Under the pieces are notes generated by a model. It saw only the letters and a list, made by a program, of their open reading frames with translations. It was not told the DNA's origin and made no database searches. Below, piece after piece: positions 43,884 to 51,369 of a DNA stretch of 64,000 bases. The stretch covers positions 62,001 to 126,000 of the forward strand of contig JAWKHS010000013.1 of NCBI GenBank assembly GCA_041394705.1, read 5' to 3'. Position 1 is the first letter of the stretch, and every line of letters begins with the position of its first letter. A program made the translations under genes and the position numbers. The stretch comes from Vicinamibacterales bacterium. Lineage in GTDB: Bacteria > Acidobacteriota > Vicinamibacteria > Vicinamibacterales > UBA2999.

Positions 43884-44333
43884 ATGCGGACCCTGCGCGC
43901 GTGTGCGGTGATCGTGCTCTGGCCGGCCCTGGTCTTGGGCCAGCCGTCGACGGCGAAGGACGAGGCCGAGATCAAGGCGGCCATGGTCGCCATGTGGGAC
44001 GCGATCGAACACGGCGACGTGGACCGCTACGCCACCTTCGTGCACCCGGACTTCACGTCCTTCGGCGAGAACGACACCTACATCACCGAGGGCAAGGACG
44101 CCGAGGTGCGCAACTACCGCTCGTATCTCCAGCGGGCCTCGGGCGTCCATACCGACATGCACCAGCCCGTCGTGACGGTCCGCGGCGACACGGCCTGGAT
44201 CACCTACTACTGGACCGACTCGGGCATGCTCGACGGCAAGCGCTTCACGTCCCGCGGCAAGTCCACGCGGATCTTCGTCCGCGAGGGCGGGCGCTGGCTC
44301 TGCATCCACGGCCACTACACGGCCGTACCGTAG
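43884..44333 (+). CDS. Exported nuclear-transport-factor-2-like (SnoaL-like) protein
   Basis: A 149-residue protein with a signal peptide ending ALVLGQ. The single NTF2-like cone domain runs from EAEIKAAMVAMWDAIEHGDVDRYA to the C-terminal strand WLCIHGHYTAVP; TDMHQPVVTVRGDTAWITYYW is a typical central beta sheet. Such domains form small dimers used as enzymes (ketosteroid isomerase-like) or as binding modules. Acidic and His residues lining a cavity (DFTSFGEND) are compatible with an enzyme, but nothing specific can be claimed. AAGGAG precedes the ATG at 43884. Confidence 0.87.
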   Translation: MRTLRACAVIVLWPALVLGQPSTAKDEAEIKAAMVAMWDAIEHGDVDRYATFVHPDFTSFGENDTYITEGKDAEVRNYRSYLQRASGVHTDMHQPVVTVRGDTAWITYYWTDSGMLDGKRFTSRGKSTRIFVREGGRWLCIHGHYTAVP

Positions 44334-44489
44334 GCGCGTCAGCGTTATCTGGCAGGTCGCCGTGATCTGCACGGCGCCATCGCGGAGGGCCGCGACGAGG
44401 CCCGACCCGCTCACCGTGGCCACCACCGTGTCCGAGGACGTCCACGTCGCCTGACCGGTGACCACCTGCGTCGTGCCGTCCGACAGCGT
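44334..44489 (-). pseudogene. Remnant of a bacterial Ig-like (BIG2) domain
   Basis: On the minus strand one frame encodes a piece of a bacterial Ig-like group 2 domain: LSDGTTQVVTGQATWTSSD, then VVATVSGSGLVAALRDGAVQ and ITATCQITLT. No start codon, signal peptide or upstream domain belongs to it, and its frame simply runs on into the antisense of the neighbouring gene. It is therefore a fragment of what was once a larger surface protein. About 52 residues remain. Confidence 0.6.
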
Positions 44490-44494
44490 CCTCC

Positions 44495-44625
44495 TTCCTC
44501 TTCGATCTCCGCGACGAGCCGCTCTACGCGCCGCTGCGGAGCGATCCCCGGCTGGCGGCCCTGTTCCGCTCGATGGGCTCGACCTGGCGGCGGGCGCGGA
44601 CACCGACGCGCGGACGACCCGGTAG
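44495..44625 (+). pseudogene. Remnant of a TPR-type protein C-terminus, frameshifted
   Basis: Plus-strand sequence encodes FLFDLRDEPLYAPLRSDPRL, then AALFRSMG, a segment recognisable as the extreme C-terminus of eukaryotic-like kinase/TPR or adenylate-cyclase/TPR proteins (the 'DPR-x-x-x-L-x-R-M-G' end). At the GGG near 44575-44577 the frame is broken: restoring one G would continue as LDLAAGADTDARTTR and stop at 44623-44625. With no N-terminal part and a frameshift, it is a relic. It abuts the BIG2 remnant of opposite orientation; 4-5 bp separate them. Confidence 0.5.
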
Positions 44626-44632
44626 CGTCCGC

Positions 44633-45793
44633 TCAAGGCGGGGCCGTGCGCGCGCGCAGGTAGGCAGCCACGGCGGGCCGCTGGCCGTACTCGGCCCAGC
44701 CGAGCGGCGTCCCGTCCCACAGCGTGTCGCGGATGTCGAGCCTGGCACCGCGATCGACGAGCAGCTCGACGACGGCCAGATGTCCGCCGATGGCCGCCTG
44801 GTGCAACGGCGTGGCGTGCGCGTGGAAGCCATCGGGGTTGCGCCGGTCGGGAAGCTCCCCCGCGTCCAGCAGCCGTCGAACGACCTCGACGTGTCCGAGC
44901 TGCGCCGCCAGGGCGAACGCGGCGTGGCGATCGGCGGCCGTGGCACCGGGCAGGAATCCGTCCACGGCGGCCAGCCGGCCGAGTCCCGCGGCCGTCACCA
45001 GCCGGTCGACGCGGGCGCCCCGGCTGACGAGCGCGTCGGCGGCCGCGGTGAATCCGAAGACGAGCGCGGTCGTGAGCGCCGACCGCCAGGATCCCTCGCC
45101 GCCGCCCTCCACGTCCGCGCCGGCGTCGATCAGGGCATGCACCAGCGGCACCTGGACGCCGGCCTCCGCCGGCGGCGTGCTCGAGACGAGCATCGGCAGC
45201 GTGGGACACGTGCCGCCGTACATGGCGGCGAGCGCATCCGGATCGGCGCCCGCGTCGAACAGCCGCTGCGCCACCGCGACCGCGTTCGGGGGCGACACCT
45301 GGCGATGGCCTTCGACGCCGTTGGCCGCCAGGTAGTGGAGGAGCGTGGCGCCGTGGGCGGGCGGGTCGTGCGGCGTGACGCGCGTGGACCGCGCGCGCAC
45401 CAGATCCGGGTGGGCGTCGAGCAGGCGATCGAGCGCATCGAGGTCGCCGGACACGACGGCCTCGACGGCCAGTTCGAACTGCTGGACCGGCGACGCGTCC
45501 CGAAGCACGTCGGCAACGAGGGCGCTCAGCGCCTCCCAGTCACGAAACGAATAGCGGCGTGCGAGCGCCAGGCGAGCGTCGTCGAGGTCGAGCGCGGCGG
45601 CCGCGATCTCGTCGGGGGCCAGCCGTCGAGGCTTCCACGTCACGACCGGATCGAGGAACCGGGGATGGCGCTCGTGGAACAGGCGGATCGCGCCGGGATC
45701 GCCACGCCGGTGCGCGTCGAGCAGCGCGCCGGCCTGCGCGTCGTACGCGGTCGGCGGCGACAGCAGCGGCAGCGGTTCCCAGGTCCAGGACAC
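44633..45793 (-). CDS. Ankyrin-repeat protein
   Basis: A 386-residue cytoplasmic protein with about seven ankyrin-like repeats from residue 100 to the end. Good examples are GATLLHYLAANGVEGH, AQRLFDAGADPDALA, HALIDAGADVEGGG, AAFALAAQLGHVEVVRRLLDAG and TPLHQAAIGGHLAVVELLVDRGARLD. The N-terminal 90 residues contain no repeats and include AHRRGDPGAIRLFHERHPRFLD, a segment common to ankyrin proteins of soil bacteria. Ankyrin repeats bind protein partners; the target is unknown. The start is the GTG at 45793. It lies right next to the gene remnants at 44334-44625. Confidence 0.88.
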   Translation of the reverse strand: MSWTWEPLPLLSPPTAYDAQAGALLDAHRRGDPGAIRLFHERHPRFLDPVVTWKPRRLAPDEIAAAALDLDDARLALARRYSFRDWEALSALVADVLRDASPVQQFELAVEAVVSGDLDALDRLLDAHPDLVRARSTRVTPHDPPAHGATLLHYLAANGVEGHRQVSPPNAVAVAQRLFDAGADPDALAAMYGGTCPTLPMLVSSTPPAEAGVQVPLVHALIDAGADVEGGGEGSWRSALTTALVFGFTAAADALVSRGARVDRLVTAAGLGRLAAVDGFLPGATAADRHAAFALAAQLGHVEVVRRLLDAGELPDRRNPDGFHAHATPLHQAAIGGHLAVVELLVDRGARLDIRDTLWDGTPLGWAEYGQRPAVAAYLRARTAPP

Positions 45794-45849
45794 GTGTGCC
45801 TCAGCCGCCGAGCATAGCCGACGGTCCGCCGCCCGCCGCCGGAAACACG

Positions 45850-45882
45850 GAGGGCCCGGCGGGGTGTTCCCACCGGGCCCTC
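45850..45882 (-). terminator. Strong hairpin downstream of the cytochrome gene
   Basis: A perfect 10-bp stem, GAGGGCCCGG (45850-45859) and CCGGGCCCTC (45873-45882), with a 13-base loop, sits 60 bp after the stop (45942) of the cytochrome/copper-monooxygenase-like gene and 57 bp before the ankyrin start. It probably ends that transcript. There is no U-tract on the minus strand, so it may rely on Rho or act as an RNA-end stabiliser. The rest of the 148-bp gap shows nothing else. Confidence 0.6.
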
Positions 45883-45941
45883 ATCGTGACAGCGTGTCAG
45901 GTCCGGGTCCCTGATCCCCGGTCCCTGCGGGCGTCAGGGAG

Positions 45942-47264
45942 CTACCGTTCCCGCTCCTCGGTCGTCGCCGTGGCCTTGCGCTTGGCCTGCTCGGCCTTGA
46001 ACTCCTCGTCGTTCATGTAGACGATGTTGATCCAGGCGTGCGCCATCTCGTCCACGGTGCGGTCGCCCCAGCCCACCCACTGGCTCGGATCCGGATTGGT
46101 CTTCTTCGCCGTGGTGTTGTCGTGCCACGCCGTCACCTTCAGGATGGTGCCCTTGGGCAGCAGCGGCGCCACGTCGTCCGCGTAGACGAACGTCGTCATC
46201 CACTGGAAGTTGAAGTCGGCCGTGTGGCTCAGCACCTGGCGCTGTCCCGACGGCAGGATGGCTTCCACCATCATCGCCTTGCCGCGGAGGTGCATGTGCG
46301 GCTGGTAGCTCTCGATGCGCGCGTTCTCGCGCAGCGGGTAGAAGCCCTCGGTCACGGTGACGGCGTTGGGCCGCAGGTCGAGGTTGCCGAGCGCCGCCGG
46401 GACGAGCGACAGGCGATTGCGGTACTTCGGCTCCTGGCCCTTCGGGTAGAAGTAGATGCCCATCTCGACGTTGCTGGTGATCTCTTCGCCGGCCTGCGAG
46501 TAGTGGATGTCCCAGCGGAAGCGCGAGCCCGGCAGCAGCAGCTTGCCGGTGTCGGGGCGCATCATCTCGCCCTGCTTGCCCACGGCCCATTCCATGAACG
46601 GCGCCGGCAGGCCCGGCATGGCGCCCGGCTCGTCCTGCTCGAGGTACGCGATCGCGTGGTGGGTGATCTTGCGGCCCTTCACCGAGTTCGGACGAATCTC
46701 GATGGCGCGCACCCAGCGCGGCTCGGTGATGCCCGACGGCGTGACGCGCTTGTCCCACGCATCCTGCGACACCGCCGGCATCGTGTAGGGGTCGGACTTG
46801 ATGATGAGATCCGGCTCTTCCTGGCCGAAGACCTTCGCGAAGTTCCAGCCCTGATCGGTCGGCCACTCCACCGGCGGCGGCATGTCCTTCGGGTTGCCCT
46901 GCGGGGCGCCCGCGTCCACCCACTTCACGATGGTGTCGAGGTCCTGCGGCGACAGGGAGTCGTCGTTCTTGAACTTCGTGATGCCCACCGTCCGGTCGAT
47001 CTGGAACGGCGGCATCGAGTGTTCCATCACGCGGGCCTTGATCGAGCGGGCCCACGGCCGCGCCTGCTGCCACGTCTGCAGCGACATCGGCGCGATCGAG
47101 TCCGGCCGGTGGCAGGCCTCGCACTTCTTCTGGAAGATGGGCGCCACGTCCTTCGTGAAGGTCGGGCCCTGCGCTGCCGCCGTGTCCGGAGCGCCGACCA
47201 ACGCGGCGACTACGAACGCCCCAGTCGTGCCCCCCATCCAGCCGAGCGATTGACGGATCATCAT
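45942..47264 (-). CDS. Exported cytochrome c fused to copper-monooxygenase-like domain
   Basis: A 440-residue protein. A signal peptide ends near TAAAQG. A cytochrome c domain follows with CEACH at 48-52 and the distal Met in EHSMPPF. From residue 150 on, the sequence is a beta-sandwich of the copper type II monooxygenase (PHM/DBH) C-terminal kind: RKITHHAIAYLEQ, SRFRWDIHYSQAGEE, IESYQPHMHLRGKAMMVEA, and LKVTAWHDNT near the end. His pairs (THH, HMH) can bind copper. The pair with the gene upstream (13 bp gap) recurs in soil bacteria. AGGAG lies before the ATG pair at 47264. Substrate oxidation is inferred. Confidence 0.85.
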   Translation of the reverse strand: MMIRQSLGWMGGTTGAFVVAALVGAPDTAAAQGPTFTKDVAPIFQKKCEACHRPDSIAPMSLQTWQQARPWARSIKARVMEHSMPPFQIDRTVGITKFKNDDSLSPQDLDTIVKWVDAGAPQGNPKDMPPPVEWPTDQGWNFAKVFGQEEPDLIIKSDPYTMPAVSQDAWDKRVTPSGITEPRWVRAIEIRPNSVKGRKITHHAIAYLEQDEPGAMPGLPAPFMEWAVGKQGEMMRPDTGKLLLPGSRFRWDIHYSQAGEEITSNVEMGIYFYPKGQEPKYRNRLSLVPAALGNLDLRPNAVTVTEGFYPLRENARIESYQPHMHLRGKAMMVEAILPSGQRQVLSHTADFNFQWMTTFVYADDVAPLLPKGTILKVTAWHDNTTAKKTNPDPSQWVGWGDRTVDEMAHAWINIVYMNDEEFKAEQAKRKATATTEERER

Positions 47265-47277
47265 CAGGCTCCTGTCG

Positions 47278-48147
47278 TCACTTGACGGTGACTTTCACGT
47301 AGGCGTTGGTCCAGCAGCACTGGAAGCCGGCGCCGCCCTCCCCCGAGTCGTCGTTCGCCTGGACGCGCACGAGGTATTCGCCAGGGAGGTCGAACGTGGC
47401 CTGCGCGGTCACGGTCTCGCCCTGGGTCTTCACTTCCACCCGGTCCGGCGTGAACTTCACGCCTCCGGGACCGCGGAACTTGTGGAACGAGAGGTTGGCC
47501 ACCAGGCCGGCCGTCCGGCGGGCCGTCAGGTCGGACCCCTTCTTCACTTCCTTCGGGTCCGTGACGGAGAACGCGATGGCCACGGGCTGGCCGACGGCGC
47601 CGGTATAGGTGGCCGCCACCGTGGTGGGCGGACCGAACACCTTGGTGCCGGTCGGCGCGAAGGTGAGTTCGGGGGGCTTGTTGCCCATGCCCGATTCCTG
47701 GAACGGCTCGATCGTGTAGCCCTTGGTGATGCCCAGCGGAATCGACTGGGTCTCGCCGTTGGCCGTGATGCTCCACGTGAGGGTCTTGTTCCCGAAGTCC
47801 TTGGGCACCTTGATCACGAAGACGCCCCACTCGCGGCCGATCTCGAAATGGGTGGGCTGTCCCTGGTCGGCGGGCCCGGGCTCGATCTTGTTGCCGGGCC
47901 CGATCGGGATGTCGAGTGCCTGCTCGCGGTTCCGGTTGAAATACCCGACGAGCAGGCTGAAGCTCCCGTCGGGGTTCTCGTACCAGCCTTCGAACGCGGG
48001 GGTGACGCTGGACCCGCGCGCGCGGGCGGGGTCGAGGGGCATCGGCTGTTGCGCCTGGGGCGCCTGGGCGGCGAGGCGTGCGCCGGCCACGACGGCCAGG
48101 AGCGCCGCGAACGCCACGGCGCCGTGGGCGGGTCTGCACCTGAGCAT
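47278..48147 (-). CDS. Exported beta-sandwich protein paired with the cytochrome c/copper protein
   Basis: A 289-residue protein with a signal peptide (FAALLAVVAGARLAAQ). It has a conserved N-terminal segment (SVTPAFEGWYENPDGSFSLLVGYFNRN) which I quote in parts: VTPAFEGWYENPDGSF and LLVGYFNRN. Two Ig-like beta domains follow, the second ending YLVRVQANDDSG and QCCWTNAYVKV. The Cys-Cys near the C-terminus is conserved in this group. No catalytic site is visible. Its gene is directly upstream of the cytochrome gene with 13 bp between, so the two make one transcription unit and probably one periplasmic complex. ATG 48147 is the start that gives the signal. Confidence 0.8.
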   Translation of the reverse strand: MLRCRPAHGAVAFAALLAVVAGARLAAQAPQAQQPMPLDPARARGSSVTPAFEGWYENPDGSFSLLVGYFNRNREQALDIPIGPGNKIEPGPADQGQPTHFEIGREWGVFVIKVPKDFGNKTLTWSITANGETQSIPLGITKGYTIEPFQESGMGNKPPELTFAPTGTKVFGPPTTVAATYTGAVGQPVAIAFSVTDPKEVKKGSDLTARRTAGLVANLSFHKFRGPGGVKFTPDRVEVKTQGETVTAQATFDLPGEYLVRVQANDDSGEGGAGFQCCWTNAYVKVTVK

Positions 48148-48240
48148 GAGCCGTCGATCATACCCGCGAGGGGCGCGGTCTGCCACCCCCAGCCGCGCCG
48201 CGGCCTCAGGCCCCGAATGCATGCAAACGACGGCAAAGAC

Positions 48241-48840
48241 TCATGATCGCGGCCGATGGGTGCCGGCCGCCGGCGTGACGTAGTCCACAACTGGCGCCGC
48301 GCCGGCCCCGCCGGGCACCTGGTACGCCAGCGCCACGATGCCGCTGCCCGGGAGCACGCGGTGGTCGCACAGGATCAGCCGGGTCTCGACGCCCGGCGGT
48401 AGGAGCGGAACCCCCGCGCCGAGCAGCACCGGAATCACGGCCACCTCCACGGTGTCCACGAGGCCGGCCGCGAGCAGCGTGCGGAAGAGATCGCCGCCCC
48501 CGAACAGCCAGAGATCCTTCCCGGCCTCGCCCTTCAGACGGCGCACCGTGTCCACCGGATCGTCGTTCGTGACCTGCAGGCCGGGAACGGTCCGGGGCGG
48601 CAGTGTGCGCGAGAACACGATCGACCGCACGCCGGGCGTCACGCCGCCCCCCTGCTGCGCGGCGGCCGCCTCGTAGGTCTTGCGGCCCATGAGGAGGGTG
48701 TCGAACTGCCGGAAGATCGCCCCGAAGTCGATGGCCTCGTCCTGCACGATCCAGTCGAACGTGCCGTCCGGCCGGGCGATGAAGCCGTCGAGGCTCACGG
48801 CGACGTGGTAGCGCAGGCGTCGGGCAGCGGGAGTCGCCAT
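48241..48840 (-). CDS. Dihydrofolate-reductase-like (RibD C-terminal) reductase
   Basis: A 199-residue cytoplasmic protein of the RibD C-terminal / DHFR-like fold. RYHVAVSLDGFIARPDGTFDWI is the typical start; FDTLLMGRKTYEAAAA, KDLWLFGGGDLFRTLL and VEVAVIPVLLGAGVPLLP follow in order. Complete by length. These enzymes use NADPH; the substrate of the stand-alone group is unknown, and riboflavin synthesis is unlikely without other rib genes. It is divergent from the hydrolase-subtilase gene across 146 bp, a space with no clear promoter motif. Confidence 0.93.
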   Translation of the reverse strand: MATPAARRLRYHVAVSLDGFIARPDGTFDWIVQDEAIDFGAIFRQFDTLLMGRKTYEAAAAQQGGGVTPGVRSIVFSRTLPPRTVPGLQVTNDDPVDTVRRLKGEAGKDLWLFGGGDLFRTLLAAGLVDTVEVAVIPVLLGAGVPLLPPGVETRLILCDHRVLPGSGIVALAYQVPGGAGAAPVVDYVTPAAGTHRPRS

Positions 48841-48986
48841 GGCGGGATGCTCCGCAGCGGAAGGTCACGGCCACGATACCATTCGGGGCGCGCGCGGCCC
48901 GCACGGAAAGGCGCCGGGCGCGTCCGTCCCTTGCAGCAGGCACGAACCCAGCACGCGGCCGACGGGCCGCGGCGCGAGGAGCAGAC

Positions 48987-51329
48987 ATGGCGAAGGCAGC
49001 ACGGGCGCGGCGGTCTCCGACGGCACGGCGCAAGGTGGCGGCAAGAGCCGCCGCGGGCGACGCCGCGCAGCCGCTGGTCCTCTACATCCACGGCGTGGGC
49101 CGTCACAAGCCGGCCGACGAGCTGAAGGCCGAATGGGACCTCGCCCTCTTCGGCAGCGACCGGGGCGACGCCACGCGGATGGCGTACTGGTCGGACATCG
49201 TGCACCCGCCCGCCACGGGCGGCAAGCGGTCGAAGCGAGGGACGCGCACGGCGGACGAGCCGTCCGCCGACGTCGCGGACGCGGCCCTGAAGGAGGCCGG
49301 CGTCTCGTCGAAGGCGGCCGGCGACTACGCCGAGGCCATCGCCGCGATGCTGGGGGCCCCGGCCGGCAGGACGCGCGGCCCGGGCAAGAAGGTGCTGCCG
49401 CTGCCGCGGTTCCTGCGCAAGCCCGTGTCGGCCGCGTTCCTCAAGGCCTTCATCGGCGACACCGCCGCCTATTTCTTCGACAAGGAGAAGCGCCGGCGGA
49501 TCCGCGAGCGCTTCCAGGCGGTCGTGCCCGACGACGGCCGGCCGCTCACGATCGTGGCGCACAGCCAGGGGTCCATCGTCGCGCTCGAGGTACTGGCCGC
49601 CCTGGGCGCGTCGGTCAACGTCGTGAAGCTCGTCACGATCGGGTCGCCCCTGGGCCTGCAGGAGGTGCAAGACTTCCTCGACGTGCTCCCCGGGCGCAAG
49701 CCCTTCGACATCCCGGGCGGCGTCGAGCAGTGGCACAACTTCGCCGACCCGCTCGATCCGGTGGCCCTCGACAAGGGGCTGCGCGGCGAGTTCGGCCGCC
49801 CGCGGGACGCGAACCCGCCGCGGCCGCTCATCGTCGACGAGCTCGTCGTCAACGACGGCACGCGCAAGCTGATCGGCTTCAATCCCCACTCCGCGATCGG
49901 GTACCTGGCGCATCCCAAGGTACGGCGCAGCGTGCACGAAGGCGCGCAGTTCGATTCGATGGCGCGATTCGTCGTCGCGCGCGACGTGGCGGAGGGCCTG
50001 GCGGTGGAGGGGCGCCAGCCCGTGATCATCGAGCTCCTCGAGCCTGGCTACTGGGCGCTCGGCGAGCGGGGGCCCGAGCTGGAGGCGCGCGAGGACCGGG
50101 AGCGGCGGGCCCACGGGGAGATCACGCTCGCCGATCGCGTCGAGCGGGCCGCCGCCCAGATCGGCGAGGTCGTGCGAACGATGGCGCGCGCGGAGGGCCG
50201 CAGTCCGGACCAGGCCGAGGCCGACGCCCGGATCGATCCGCTGCGGCGCTTCGTCGCGGCGCGGCTGACCCCGGACGAGGTCCGCCAGGTGGCCGTCGAA
50301 CACAAGACCTTCAACGTGTATGCCGTGTGGAGGAGCTCCTCGAAGAAGAAGCTCATCGCGCGCTCGCAGGCCGTCCTCCAGGTGGACGCCGCCCGCGGGA
50401 GCTACGGCGCCCGCGGCGGCGGCATCGTGTGGGCCGTGCTGGACACGGGCGTCCGGTCCGATCACGCGCACTTCAAGAACGGCACCATCCAGGCGGTCTG
50501 GGACTGCACCCAGCGCGGAGCGCCCAAGCGGCTGACCTCCGACACCGACAGGGACGGCCACGGGTCGCACGTGTCGGGCATCATCGCCGGGGAGAGCCGT
50601 CACAAGGGCACGGCGTATGCCGGCATGGCGCCCGACACGCGCCTCGTCGTCTACAAGGTGCTCGACGACAACGGCCAGGGCGAGGACGCGTGGATCATCA
50701 AGGCGCTGGACCACATCGCCCGGCAGAACGAGAACGCCGCCGGTCAGGTGATCCATGGCATCAACCTCAGCCTGGGCGGGCCGTACGACTCGACGGTGTA
50801 CGGCTGCGGCTTCACGCCGATCTGCCAGGAGCTGCGCCGGCAGTGGCGCGCGGGCGTGGTCGTCGTGGTGGCCTGCGGCAACGAAGGGCAGCTCGACGTG
50901 CAGACGAGCGACGGCGAAGTGGAGATCAACACGTCGATGTCGATCGGCGATCCCGCCAACCTCGAGGACTGCATCGCCGTGGGCTCGGTGAACGCCGACA
51001 AGCCGCACCTGTACGGGGTCTCACCCTTCTCGTCGCGGGGCCCGACCTCCGACGGCCGGCTCAAGCCGGACGTGGTGGCGCCCGGCGAGCGGATCATGTC
51101 GGTGAACTCGCGCAGCAAGACCGAGTACCGCGTGGAGAGCGGCACGAGCATGGCGGCGCCGCACGTGTCCGGGATGCTGGCCGCGTTCCTCTCGGCGCGG
51201 CGCGAGTTCCGGGGCCGCCCCGACGACGTGAAGCGGATCCTGATGGACGCCTGCACGGACATCGGACGCGACCGCTACCACCAGGGCCGCGGCGTCCCGA
51301 ACCTGATGAAGATGCTCCTCAGCGTCTGA
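48987..51329 (+). CDS. Fusion of a lipase-like alpha/beta hydrolase and a subtilisin-type (S8) protease
   Basis: A 780-residue protein with two complete hydrolase domains and no signal peptide. Residues 27-350 form an alpha/beta hydrolase: LVLYIHGVGRH opens it, IVAHSQGSIVAL holds the nucleophile S193, WHNFADPLDPVA follows, and FNPHSAIGYL (H301) offers the catalytic His, as in PGAP1-like lipases. Residues 380-470 are a helical linker. Residues 475-780 form a subtilase: D486 in AVLDTGV, H525 in DGHGSHVSG, oxyanion N632 in ACGNEG, and S721 in SGTSMAAPHVSG. Both active sites look intact. The ATG at 48987 has GAGGAG upstream. It starts a co-directional run ending with the tandem-TIR gene. This domain pairing is not one I know. 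Confidence 0.93.
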   Translation: MAKAARARRSPTARRKVAARAAAGDAAQPLVLYIHGVGRHKPADELKAEWDLALFGSDRGDATRMAYWSDIVHPPATGGKRSKRGTRTADEPSADVADAALKEAGVSSKAAGDYAEAIAAMLGAPAGRTRGPGKKVLPLPRFLRKPVSAAFLKAFIGDTAAYFFDKEKRRRIRERFQAVVPDDGRPLTIVAHSQGSIVALEVLAALGASVNVVKLVTIGSPLGLQEVQDFLDVLPGRKPFDIPGGVEQWHNFADPLDPVALDKGLRGEFGRPRDANPPRPLIVDELVVNDGTRKLIGFNPHSAIGYLAHPKVRRSVHEGAQFDSMARFVVARDVAEGLAVEGRQPVIIELLEPGYWALGERGPELEAREDRERRAHGEITLADRVERAAAQIGEVVRTMARAEGRSPDQAEADARIDPLRRFVAARLTPDEVRQVAVEHKTFNVYAVWRSSSKKKLIARSQAVLQVDAARGSYGARGGGIVWAVLDTGVRSDHAHFKNGTIQAVWDCTQRGAPKRLTSDTDRDGHGSHVSGIIAGESRHKGTAYAGMAPDTRLVVYKVLDDNGQGEDAWIIKALDHIARQNENAAGQVIHGINLSLGGPYDSTVYGCGFTPICQELRRQWRAGVVVVVACGNEGQLDVQTSDGEVEINTSMSIGDPANLEDCIAVGSVNADKPHLYGVSPFSSRGPTSDGRLKPDVVAPGERIMSVNSRSKTEYRVESGTSMAAPHVSGMLAAFLSARREFRGRPDDVKRILMDACTDIGRDRYHQGRGVPNLMKMLLSV

Positions 51330-51369
51330 GACCGGGCGGCCGCCCGCCGCTTTGCGGTAGGGTGTGCCG

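Noticed and set aside
44338..45209. A long minus-strand gene joining the BIG2 piece with the ankyrin region
   Set aside because: The frame is out of phase with the ankyrin gene, and everything outside the 52-residue BIG2 piece is low-complexity antisense.
51333..51346. Perfect palindrome CGGGCGGCCGCCCG between the subtilase and amidase genes as a terminator
   Set aside because: With no loop it can form only a five-pair stem, and no U-tract follows, so it is too weak to claim that the operon is split here.
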